Source: an uncultured Lachnospiraceae bacterium (GTDB lineage Bacteria > Bacillota > Clostridia > Lachnospirales > Lachnospiraceae). From it: a stretch of 7,075 nt of DNA. Under the pieces are notes generated by a model. The model saw only the letters and a program-made list of their open reading frames with translations. It made no database searches and was not told the origin of the DNA. The stretch is from assembly GCA_902764045.1 (NCBI GenBank), contig CACWUI010000062.1:1-7075 (forward strand), read 5' to 3'. Shown in pieces: positions 1-5,900 of the stretch. Each line of letters opens with the position of its first letter. Position 1 is the stretch's first letter. A program made the position numbers and the translations under genes.

Positions 1-1
1 G

Positions 2-322
2 GTATATTTTGATGCCAATCAATACTATTTTTATTATAACGAAGAAGACAGGAAAAACAGAGAACTTATGTGGGAGATGGCAGGTAAATATCACGAGGAA
101 CGTAGTAAAGAGAAGGTTGACTACAGTCTTTGTGATGATACGGCTTATTTTCTCCCTTTGTCCAAACTGGACAGACCCGGGGAATGGGATGAAAAAGTCC
201 TTCCTGATGAGGGCTTTGCCATTATAAAAGAAGACATTGATTATCCCCAAAGACTTCTGCCTTTGGGCATAGCCCGGGGCTGGAGTACGCAGTTTATGAT
301 AGCGGCTGTTAATATGAAATAA
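2..322 (+). CDS. 3' end of an unrecognised protein (5'-truncated by the window edge)
   Basis: The frame is open from the first bases to a TAA at 320-322 and gives 106 residues with no start visible. An internal ATG at 68 has no convincing Shine-Dalgarno sequence, so the gene most likely begins left of the window. The fragment is soluble in character and rich in Tyr, Asp, Glu and Lys (for example YFYYNEEDRKNRELMWEM near its start). It has one Cys and no hydrophobic segment long enough for a membrane helix. It ends in a fairly hydrophobic stretch, ARGWSTQFMIAAVNMK. I do not recognise the family and assign no function. The overlapping frame starting near position 9 has less protein-like composition and is taken as a shadow. 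No good terminator separates this gene from the downstream control region, but the strong promoter at 396-424 suggests the metal operon is a separate unit. Confidence 0.6.
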   Translation, partial: VYFDANQYYFYYNEEDRKNRELMWEMAGKYHEERSKEKVDYSLCDDTAYFLPLSKLDRPGEWDEKVLPDEGFAIIKEDIDYPQRLLPLGIARGWSTQFMIAAVNMK

Positions 323-364
323 ATACGGCTGTTATCACCTTTTTCCGGTGTATGGGAGAGCCTG

Positions 365-392
365 AAAAAAATTTAAAAAAATTTTTAAAAAA
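365..392 (+). promoter_or_regulatory. A/T-only tract, candidate UP element
   Basis: This is 28 consecutive A/T bases made of alternating A-runs and T-runs, ending three bases before the TTGACA box. The position and composition match an UP element, the site bound by the C-terminal domain of the RNA polymerase alpha subunit. It may also be intrinsically curved DNA. The role is inferred from position and base composition only. Confidence 0.45.
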
Positions 393-395
393 CAC

Positions 396-424
396 TTGAC
401 AAACCATTCATATGTGTATAGTAT
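396..424 (+). promoter_or_regulatory. Sigma-70/SigA-type promoter of the metal-efflux operon
   Basis: A perfect -35 hexamer TTGACA lies at 396-401. Two overlapping -10 candidates follow: TATAGT at 417-422 (5/6 match, 15-bp spacer) and TAGTAT at 419-424 (4/6 match, ideal 17-bp spacer). Either places the transcription start near 429-432, about 75-80 nt before the ATG at 508. The A/T tract lies just upstream, and a metal-sensor-type operator covers the predicted start site. That layout is what one expects of a strong promoter held off by a repressor until metal is present. Confidence 0.7.
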
Positions 425-425
425 G

Positions 426-451
426 TACATATGAGCAGATGTTCATATGTA
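426..451 (+). promoter_or_regulatory. ArsR/SmtB-type 12-2-12 operator
   Basis: The left arm TACATATGAGCA (426-437) and right arm TGTTCATATGTA (440-451) flank a 2-bp centre, GA. They are reverse complements at 11 of 12 positions; the single mismatch is G435. Its core, TGAgCAnnTGTTCA, resembles the 12-2-12 dyads known for ArsR/SmtB/CadC-family metal-sensing repressors. It overlaps the predicted transcription start, so binding would block initiation, and release on metal binding would allow efflux expression. An additional half-site, TTCATATGT, lies upstream at 407-415 in the promoter spacer. The cognate repressor is not encoded in this window. Confidence 0.72.
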
Positions 452-491
452 AAGTAAGATTACGGAATCAACTTAAAACAGGATCTAACGC

Positions 492-498
492 AAAGGAG
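492..498 (+). promoter_or_regulatory. Ribosome binding site fixing the HMA protein start
   Basis: AAAGGAG lies 9 nt before the ATG at 508. It decides the start: the same frame stays open upstream to 412, but that earlier start would lie in the promoter spacer, before the predicted transcription start. Confidence 0.7.
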
Positions 499-507
499 AT
501 TTTTATC

Positions 508-729
508 ATGAAAAAGAAATTTACATTAACTGAGATTGACTGTGCAAACTGTGCTGCAAAGCTGGAAGAGGCCATAAAAAAGATTGACGGTATTCAGGAG
601 GCGAGCATTAACTTTATGGCGCAAAAGCTTACCATTGAGTGCGATGAAGACAGATATGATGAGATTTTAGAAGAAGTAAAAAAGACTGTAAATAAGATGG
701 AGCCCGGTTGTGAATTAGTTTCTAAATAA
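508..729 (+). CDS. Free-standing HMA-domain heavy-metal-binding protein (73 aa)
   Basis: The protein is a single heavy-metal-associated (HMA) domain and almost nothing else. The metal site is in the first loop, DCANC, with Asp11, Cys12 and Cys15. The DCxxC form is typical of the N-terminal domains of Zn/Cd/Pb ATPases such as ZntA and CadA, where the Asp helps bind divalent ions. Copper chaperones of the CopZ type usually carry MxCxxC without that Asp. Two further cysteines, Cys45 and Cys68, are present. The C-terminal half is acidic (ECDEDRYDEILEE). It is expected to be cytoplasmic and to bind Zn(II), Cd(II) or Pb(II) and pass it to, or regulate, the ATPase encoded 61 nt downstream, which lacks its own HMA domain. 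The start is chosen from the AAAGGAG site. The family call is sure; the metal is inferred. Confidence 0.88.
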   Translation: MKKKFTLTEIDCANCAAKLEEAIKKIDGIQEASINFMAQKLTIECDEDRYDEILEEVKKTVNKMEPGCELVSK

Positions 730-731
730 AA

Positions 732-778
732 ATGTGTCGGCGCAATGATCAACAGGAACTGTCCTGAAAAAGACACAT
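732..778 (+). other. Intercistronic stem-loop between HMA and ATPase genes
   Basis: ATGTGTC (732-738) and GACACAT (772-778) are perfect reverse complements. Inside them CAGGA (753-757) and TCCTG (762-766) form a second stem with a 4-nt loop. The outer stem ends two bases before the GGAGGG ribosome binding site of the ATPase. No T-run follows, so it does not look like a classical terminator. It could affect translation of the ATPase, or RNA processing or stability that sets the ratio of small binding protein to membrane pump. The pairing is visible in the sequence; the function is inference. Confidence 0.45.
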
Positions 779-790
779 CTGGAGGGTAAC

Positions 791-2686
791 ATGACAAAAT
801 CACAAAAAATACATTTAACAAGAATAATAGTCGCTGGCTGTATATTCGCTGTGCTTATGATTTTGGAACATACCGGAACATTGCCGGAGATACCGGCTAC
901 CGGATACAACTGGCTGGGTCTTGGATTGTTTCTTATTCCTTACATTATCATTGCATACGATGTTATCGCAGCCGCGGGACGAAACATTAAGCGGGGGCAG
1001 GTGTTTGATGAGAACTTTCTTATGCTTGTGGCGACCATCGGTGCATTTGTTGTAAGCGAGTTTTCAGAGGGTGTGGCGGTCATGCTTTTCTATCAGGTAG
1101 GAGAGCTTTTCCAGAACATAGCCGTGAACCGGTCCAGAGAGTCTATTAAAGAACTTATGGATATAACCCCTGAGTATGCAAACATTGAGGTTGACGGCAA
1201 GATCACCCAGGTTGACCCGGATGACGTTGAGATCGGAAGCACGATAGTCGTTAAGCCCGGCGAAAAGATCCCCCTTGACGGCGTGGTCATTAAAGGTGAA
1301 TCCATGGTGGATACGTCTTCTCTTACGGGAGAATCCGTTCCCAGAAAGATGAAGGCGGGAGATGAGGTTATCAGCGGTTGCGTAAACCAGAATTCAACGC
1401 TTTATATCCAAACCACAAAGGATTTTGACGACTCTACTGTTTCCAAGATTCTGGAGCTGGTGGAGAATGCCGGAAGCAAGAAAGCAAATGCGGAGAAGTT
1501 TGTTACCAAGTTTGCAAAATATTATACGCCTATAGTGGTTTTCGGAGCTCTTGCATTTTTCCTCATCCCTTCACTTATTACCGGTGACTGGCTTGAATGG
1601 CTTCAGAGGGCATGTACATTCCTTGTAGTTTCATGTCCCTGTGCTTTGGTTATTTCTATACCTATGGGATTTTTCGGAGGGATCGGCGTTGCATCCCGTC
1701 AGGGTATCCTCATTAAAGGCGGCAACTATCTGGAGGCAGCTGCAGGCCTTGATACCGTTGTGTTTGATAAGACCGGTACACTGACCCAGGGTGTGTTTAA
1801 GATCACTGAGATAGCCCCCATGCCCGGAGTCACGGAGAACATGCTTCTTGAGACGGCAGCCTATGCTGAGCAGATGTCAAACCATCCTATAGCCGAGTCG
1901 ATAAAAGCGGCTCATATGGAGGCGGGAGGAGTTATTTCCCTCGACCTTCTTACGGAGACCCAGGAGGTTTCCGGACACGGTATAGAGGCAGTGCTTAAGG
2001 GTGAAAAGGTTCTTGCGGGAAATGCCAAGCTTATGAATAAACATGGCATAGTATTTACCGAAAAGGAATCAGCCGGAACCATATGCTATGTGGCTAAAGA
2101 AGGCAAATTCATGGGACATATCATCATATCCGATGTCATTAAGCCTGAAGCAAAAGAAGCCATTGCAGATCTTAAGGCAACAGGTGTGAAGCAGACCGTT
2201 ATGCTTACGGGTGACAGAAAAGCCGCAGGTGAGGCTGTTGCTGCCGAACTGGGACTTGATAAGGTTTACACGGATCTTCTTCCTGCAGACAAGGTGACAA
2301 AAGTTGAAGAACTTTTGGAGGCTCAGGACGAAAAGGGCAAGCTTGCTTTTGTGGGTGACGGTATAAATGATACTCCTGTTCTTGCCCGTTCGGACATAGG
2401 ATTTGCCATGGGAGGTATCGGTTCCGATGCAGCCATAGAGGCAGCAGATATCGTTATCATGGATGATGATATCAGAAAGATCGCAAAGACAAAGAGGATC
2501 TCACGTTATACATTAAGGATAATAAAACAGAATATTACCATTGCCCTTGTGGTTAAGATCGGTATCATTATCCTGAGTATCTTAGGCATAGCAAATATGT
2601 GGATAGCCGTATTCGGAGACGTTGGAGTGGCTGTCATATGTATCCTGAATGCTATGAGGATACTTTCAAAGAGGAAGAAATATTAA
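791..2686 (+). CDS. cadA: P1B-type heavy-metal ATPase, Zn/Cd/Pb exporter type, lacking N-terminal HMA
   Basis: This is an integral membrane pump that uses ATP to export heavy metal. About eight membrane helices are visible: roughly residues 10-26, 39-62, two within 74-110, 244-264, 272-298, and two within 580-622. The actuator motif TGES is at 179-182, the transmembrane CPC metal site at 282-284, and DKTGT at 326-330 with phosphorylated Asp326. The P1B-specific HP is at 365-366, TGDR at 473-476 and GDGIND at 522-527. Lys589 in the seventh helix and Asp610 in the eighth (FGDVG) match the Zn/Cd/Pb (P1B-2, ZntA/CadA) pattern; the Asn/Tyr and Met/Ser pattern of copper pumps is absent. The protein begins almost directly with the first helix, so at 631 residues it is shorter than typical HMA-bearing CadA/ZntA. 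GGAGGG at 781-786 supports the start. It is cotranscribed with the HMA gene. The symbol is by family; exact metal preference is inferred. Confidence 0.93.
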   Translation: MTKSQKIHLTRIIVAGCIFAVLMILEHTGTLPEIPATGYNWLGLGLFLIPYIIIAYDVIAAAGRNIKRGQVFDENFLMLVATIGAFVVSEFSEGVAVMLFYQVGELFQNIAVNRSRESIKELMDITPEYANIEVDGKITQVDPDDVEIGSTIVVKPGEKIPLDGVVIKGESMVDTSSLTGESVPRKMKAGDEVISGCVNQNSTLYIQTTKDFDDSTVSKILELVENAGSKKANAEKFVTKFAKYYTPIVVFGALAFFLIPSLITGDWLEWLQRACTFLVVSCPCALVISIPMGFFGGIGVASRQGILIKGGNYLEAAAGLDTVVFDKTGTLTQGVFKITEIAPMPGVTENMLLETAAYAEQMSNHPIAESIKAAHMEAGGVISLDLLTETQEVSGHGIEAVLKGEKVLAGNAKLMNKHGIVFTEKESAGTICYVAKEGKFMGHIIISDVIKPEAKEAIADLKATGVKQTVMLTGDRKAAGEAVAAELGLDKVYTDLLPADKVTKVEELLEAQDEKGKLAFVGDGINDTPVLARSDIGFAMGGIGSDAAIEAADIVIMDDDIRKIAKTKRISRYTLRIIKQNITIALVVKIGIIILSILGIANMWIAVFGDVGVAVICILNAMRILSKRKKY

Positions 2687-2701
2687 TAAGTAATGATATA
2701 C

Positions 2702-2729
2702 AGGAGACAGTTCTTTGTCTCCTTTTTTT
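2702..2729 (+). terminator. Rho-independent terminator of the metal-efflux operon
   Basis: A perfect 8-bp stem, AGGAGACA (2702-2709) with TGTCTCCT (2716-2723), closes a 6-nt loop. A run of seven T residues (2723-2729) follows, beginning at the last base of the stem. It starts 15 nt after the ATPase stop codon. A partial second copy of the right arm, TGTCTC, occurs at 2731-2736 and could offer an alternative weaker pairing. Confidence 0.9.
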
Positions 2730-2756
2730 GTGTCTCTCCCTATATCCCGGTATATA

Positions 2757-2765
2757 TGATACAAT
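2757..2765 (+). promoter_or_regulatory. Candidate extended -10 promoter for argD
   Basis: TGATACAAT matches the extended -10 form TGnTATAAT, with one mismatch in the hexamer. No good -35 is visible 17 bp upstream, as is common for extended -10 promoters. It would start transcription near 2772, giving a leader of only about 23 nt. That leaves no room for a riboswitch or T-box between this promoter and the start codon. Confidence 0.45.
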
Positions 2766-2794
2766 AACCCAAAATCAACATTTCGGAGGAAAAA

Positions 2795-3985
2795 ATGAAC
2801 AGCTGTGACATTATGCAGATGGCGGAGGCCCATCTTATCCATACATACAACAGATACCCGATAGTCCTTGACCACGGTGAGGGTGTACACCTTTATGATG
2901 CCGACGGCAAAGAGTATCTGGACTTTGGCGCGGGTATCGCGGTTTTTGCGTTTGGATATAATAACAAAGAATTTAACGATGCACTTAAATCCCAGATCGA
3001 CAGGCTCATTCATACATCCAACTTTTTCTATAACGAACCCATGGCGAAGGCTGCAAAGGTGCTGACAGAGGCGGCGGGCATGGACAAGGTGTTTTTTACG
3101 AACAGCGGAACCGAGGCTATTGAGGGAGCGCTGAAGCTTGCTAAAAAATACGGATTCGAGCGAGACGGGCGTACAGACCATGAGATCATAGCCATGGGAC
3201 ATTCCTTCCACGGCCGCTCCATGGGAGCCCTTGCCCTTACGGGGAATAAACATTATCAGGAAGCCTTCGGGCCAATGATCCCCGGGATAAGATTTGCCGA
3301 ATATAATAACCTTGACAGCGTAAAAGAACTGATAAATGACAAGACCATAGCAGTTATCATGGAAACGGTTCAGGGAGAGGGGGGCATACATCCTGCAAAG
3401 CCTGAATTTATAAAAGGCGTAAGACAGCTTTGTGATGAAAATGGTATGCTTATGATGCTTGATGAGATACAATGCGGTCTTTGCAGGACCGGAACCCTTT
3501 ACGCATTTGAGCAGTACGGGATCGTGCCTGATGTGATGACCACTGCCAAGGCTCTTGGGCAGGGAGTCCCTGTGGGAGCATTTATGGCAAGAGGGAATGC
3601 GGCAGAGGTACTGGTGCCGGGAGATCACGGTTCCACCTACGGCGGAAATCCTTTTGCGGCGGCTGCGGTATGTAAGACCTTCGAGATGTTTGAAAGTCAT
3701 AAGCTTACGGAACATGTAAGAGAGATAACACCGGTTCTTGAAGCGGCACTTGATGAGCTGGTTGAAAATTTTGATTTTGTAACGGAGCGCAGAGGCATGG
3801 GGCTTATGCAGGGGATAGCAGTTACGATCAAGCCTGCGGATATTATTAAAAAGGCGTTGGATGAAGGGCTTATTCTATTTGCTGCAGGTACCGATGTGAT
3901 CCGTTTTGTGCCGCCCCTTGTCATCACCGAAGATGATGTTGAGGAGATGAAGACCAAGCTGGAAAAAGTATTCGACATTTTTTAG
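2795..3985 (+). CDS. argD: Class III PLP aminotransferase, probable acetylornithine aminotransferase
   Basis: This cytoplasmic enzyme probably converts N-acetylglutamate semialdehyde and glutamate to N-acetylornithine and 2-oxoglutarate in arginine synthesis. Visible PLP-fold landmarks are SGTEA at 104-108, FHGRS at 138-142, GEGG at 194-197 and LDEIQ at 222-226 (Asp223 contacts the PLP ring nitrogen). Lys252 in TTAKALGQG is the Schiff-base lysine, followed by GSTYGGNP at 279-286 and Arg370 in the C-terminal IRFVPPL. At 396 residues it has the usual ArgD length and appears intact. GGAGGA at 2785-2790 supports the ATG. One oddity is Cys230 in DEIQCGLCRTG, where relatives normally have Gly before RTG. 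It lies alone between two terminators, with no argB, argC or argJ here. Ornithine or 4-aminobutyrate aminotransferase activity is possible, since class III enzymes are hard to separate by motif. Confidence 0.85.
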   Translation: MNSCDIMQMAEAHLIHTYNRYPIVLDHGEGVHLYDADGKEYLDFGAGIAVFAFGYNNKEFNDALKSQIDRLIHTSNFFYNEPMAKAAKVLTEAAGMDKVFFTNSGTEAIEGALKLAKKYGFERDGRTDHEIIAMGHSFHGRSMGALALTGNKHYQEAFGPMIPGIRFAEYNNLDSVKELINDKTIAVIMETVQGEGGIHPAKPEFIKGVRQLCDENGMLMMLDEIQCGLCRTGTLYAFEQYGIVPDVMTTAKALGQGVPVGAFMARGNAAEVLVPGDHGSTYGGNPFAAAAVCKTFEMFESHKLTEHVREITPVLEAALDELVENFDFVTERRGMGLMQGIAVTIKPADIIKKALDEGLILFAAGTDVIRFVPPLVITEDDVEEMKTKLEKVFDIF

Positions 3986-3991
3986 AAAATG

Positions 3992-4029
3992 AAAGCGGGG
4001 ACGGCTTTAAGAGGCATTCCCGCTTTTTT
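3992..4029 (+). terminator. Rho-independent terminator after argD
   Basis: AAAGCGGG (3992-3999) pairs perfectly with CCCGCTTT (4019-4026). The stem can extend by a G-U and an A-U pair, leaving a loop of about 15 nt. The T-run at 4024-4029 overlaps the end of the stem. It begins 6 nt after the argD stop codon, so argD is the last gene of its unit. Confidence 0.9.
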
Positions 4030-4050
4030 GTATCCACCGTGGGGGGATAC
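4030..4050. repeat. 21-bp near-perfect palindrome upstream of the ABC operon
   Basis: GTATCCACC (4030-4038) faces GGGGGATAC (4042-4050) across GTG, with eight of nine pairs matching and one A-G mismatch. It starts right after the argD terminator T-run and ends where the -35 region of the candidate promoter at 4069-4077 would lie. No T-run follows on either strand in the right place for a terminator. A protein-binding operator for the ABC genes is the simplest reading, but no regulator gene is present to support it. Confidence 0.4.
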
Positions 4051-4068
4051 AGAACGCAGTAATTCTTA

Positions 4069-4077
4069 TGATAAAAT
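4069..4077 (+). promoter_or_regulatory. Candidate extended -10 promoter for the ABC transporter operon
   Basis: TGATAAAAT fits the extended -10 form TGnTATAAT with one mismatch, and no clear -35 is seen. The surrounding 11-mer TATGATAAAAT differs at one base from the corresponding 11-mer before argD (2755-2765). It lies about 56 nt before the TTG start codon. Confidence 0.45.
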
Positions 4078-4118
4078 AGCAGTTAATTAATTGAAATATT
4101 TAATATTGTTTTTCTGCC

Positions 4119-4127
4119 GGGAGGTGA
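4119..4127 (+). promoter_or_regulatory. Strong Shine-Dalgarno that fixes a TTG start
   Basis: GGGAGGTGA is a near-perfect complement of the 16S rRNA 3' end and sits 6 nt before TTG at 4134. Its last three bases (4125-4127) are a TGA in frame with the gene, so translation cannot start further upstream. This makes the TTG start firm. Confidence 0.8.
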
Positions 4128-4133
4128 GAGTAT

Positions 4134-5900
4134 TTGCTGCATATAAACAAAACTCTAATCAGGCTGTCCAAGGGCTTCAGGGGTTGGATACTGGTTATAG
4201 CCGCACTTAAGATAGTGGTGCTTTTGGGTATAACCATGTTTGCCAATTCCATAGGAACCCTTTTGGGACAGCTTTATTATTCGGATGCGGGTCAGGTGGA
4301 CTTTACAAACCTTGTGGTGCGCTCGATCATAGCTTCCCTTATTATGCTTGTGGGCGAGATCCTTATCGGAGAGGTGGAGCATATATGTACCTCCATGTCC
4401 CGTGTGAATGTCCGAAGAGAAATAATAGAAAAACTTTTGGAGCTTGATGTAAAGGATGTCAACAAGATCGGTGCCACCAATACAATCAATTCATCTGTAG
4501 ACGGAGTAGAGCTTATTCAGATGTATTATACCCGTTATCTTCCCGGTCTTATCTATTCCGTGGCGGCGCCTCTGTATATCTTTTTTGCGTTAATGAACAA
4601 ATGTCTTCCCGCAGCCATAATACTTCTGGTTGTAGCTCTTGCGGTTACTCCTTTAAATAATATTTTCCGGGCAAAGATTGATAAGCTTAAAACCGGATAC
4701 TGGACCGGCATGAATAATCTTACTTCTTACTATGTGGAAAGTATAAAAGGCATGACCACCTCAGAAGTATATAACAGAGGGGATGACAGAGAAGCAGAAC
4801 TTAATAAAAAAGCAGATTTTGTAAGTAACATTATTATCCGCATAATGACCTTGAATTTTTCATCTATAGGCTTTAGTGAGATCATCATGAACCTAAGCAT
4901 TTTTGCTGCCATGATAATCTGCGGTGTGCAGTTGATTTCAGGAACCATAGAACTGCCATCGGCGCTTACGGTATTTATGCTGTCATTCGGATTTTTCGGA
5001 TCCATAAGACACCTTCAGTGGATAGAACATGAGGCCATACAGGGAATTGCTGCATCCAATAAGATAGCAGATGTTATTGATACCGACACCGCAAGAGAGC
5101 TTTCAAGTGATAGGGAACAAAAAAATGACTTTGAAGGTATTCGCCTTAAAGATGTATGTTTTTCCTATAATGAGAAAAAAGAAACTCTTAAAAGTGTGAA
5201 TATAGATATACCCAATAATAAAACCACGGCACTGGCAGGGGAGTCGGGCTGCGGTAAAAGTACAGTAGTAAATATGCTTCTGAGATTTTATGACAGTAAG
5301 AACGGGCATATCACCATTGACGGAAGGGACTATTTATCAATCCCGCCGGAAGAATTGAGAAAACAGATAATTATGGTGCCGCAGCAGGTATATATATTCA
5401 GCGGCAACATAAGGGACAACCTGTATATTGCAGCAGATGATAAGGATGACGCCACTCTTCTTGAAGTTTTAGATCAGGTAAAGCTTGGGGATTGGGTGAG
5501 GTCTTTACCGGAAGGCCTGGACAGCAATGTGGGGGATGCGGGCAGCAAACTTTCGGGAGGACAAAGGCAAAAGATAGGAATCGCAAGAGCCATTCTTTCA
5601 GATGCGCCTTACATAGTGTTTGATGAGTCGACCTCAAGCGTGGATGAAGACAGTGAAAGAGAGATATGGGAATGTATAAAGGGGCTGGGCAAAACAAGAA
5701 CCCTTATAGTTATTTCCCACAGACTGTCCACCATAAGAAACGCAGATAACATATATGTTCTTGAAGACGGCAGGGTGGCAGAGCACGGAGACCATGACAG
5801 GCTTATGAAAACGGGCGGTATCTACAGCAGGCTGGTTGAAGAGCAGAACCTTCTTGAAGCGGCAGCTTTAGGGAAGGGGGGTGGTGTCAGTGCGGGATGA
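4134..5900 (+). CDS. ABC half-transporter (membrane domain plus ATPase), CydD-like
   Basis: A 588-residue fused permease-ATPase of the exporter type. The membrane domain has about six helices (roughly 17-43, 59-83, 135-155, 157-177, 245-268 and 274-294). The nucleotide-binding domain starts near 335. It has A-loop Tyr345, Walker A GESGCGKS at 369-376 (Lys375), Q-loop PQQ at 416-418, signature LSGGQ at 473-477, and Walker B YIVFDEST at 493-500 with catalytic Glu498. The D-loop SSVD (501-504) and H-loop His529 follow. All catalytic residues are present. The stretch GVELIQMYYTRYLPGL in the membrane domain recalls CydD-family subunits, and the next gene overlaps this one by 11 nt, so a heterodimeric exporter in the cytoplasmic membrane is likely. 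CydDC moves thiols or haem-related cargo in other bacteria; the cargo here is unknown. It could equally be a drug or peptide exporter. Confidence 0.88.
   Translation: MLHINKTLIRLSKGFRGWILVIAALKIVVLLGITMFANSIGTLLGQLYYSDAGQVDFTNLVVRSIIASLIMLVGEILIGEVEHICTSMSRVNVRREIIEKLLELDVKDVNKIGATNTINSSVDGVELIQMYYTRYLPGLIYSVAAPLYIFFALMNKCLPAAIILLVVALAVTPLNNIFRAKIDKLKTGYWTGMNNLTSYYVESIKGMTTSEVYNRGDDREAELNKKADFVSNIIIRIMTLNFSSIGFSEIIMNLSIFAAMIICGVQLISGTIELPSALTVFMLSFGFFGSIRHLQWIEHEAIQGIAASNKIADVIDTDTARELSSDREQKNDFEGIRLKDVCFSYNEKKETLKSVNIDIPNNKTTALAGESGCGKSTVVNMLLRFYDSKNGHITIDGRDYLSIPPEELRKQIIMVPQQVYIFSGNIRDNLYIAADDKDDATLLEVLDQVKLGDWVRSLPEGLDSNVGDAGSKLSGGQRQKIGIARAILSDAPYIVFDESTSSVDEDSEREIWECIKGLGKTRTLIVISHRLSTIRNADNIYVLEDGRVAEHGDHDRLMKTGGIYSRLVEEQNLLEAAALGKGGGVSAG

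Noticed and set aside
9..227. A 72-residue frame overlapping the first partial gene
   Set aside because: The other frame is open to the window edge, ends later and has more protein-like composition and codon use. This one has no SD.
327..362. Possible terminator after the first partial gene (GGCT/AGCC and CACC/GGTG pairings)
   Set aside because: The stems are only 4 bp each, separated by large unpaired bulges, and are followed by A residues and not a T-run. The evidence is too weak to call a terminator.
412..507. Upstream extension of the HMA protein to a start at 412
   Set aside because: The extension begins inside the promoter spacer, ahead of the predicted transcription start. The added residues are unlike any HMA domain, and AAAGGAG at 492-498 supports ATG 508.
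508..2686. Copper chaperone CopZ plus copper ATPase CopA
   Set aside because: The HMA site is DCxxC, not the MxCxxC usual in copper chaperones. The ATPase has the Lys589 and Asp610 pattern of Zn/Cd/Pb pumps and lacks the Asn-Tyr and Met-Ser residues of copper pumps in its last helices.
2666..3715. A 349-residue open frame on the minus strand
   Set aside because: It lies opposite argD, which has every expected catalytic motif. The minus-strand product is rich in Cys, His and Arg, runs through the terminator region and has no recognisable domain. It is a shadow of codon bias.
4030..4077. MerR-type promoter with a dyad in a long spacer
   Set aside because: The dyad centre is about 32 bp from the -10 element. 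MerR-family dyads sit between the -35 and -10 elements, much closer to the -10, and no -35 is visible on the upstream side.
5398..5697. Minus-strand 99-residue open frame
   Set aside because: It lies opposite the signature and Walker B region of the ABC ATPase, is Pro- and Cys-rich, and has no supporting SD. It is a shadow frame.
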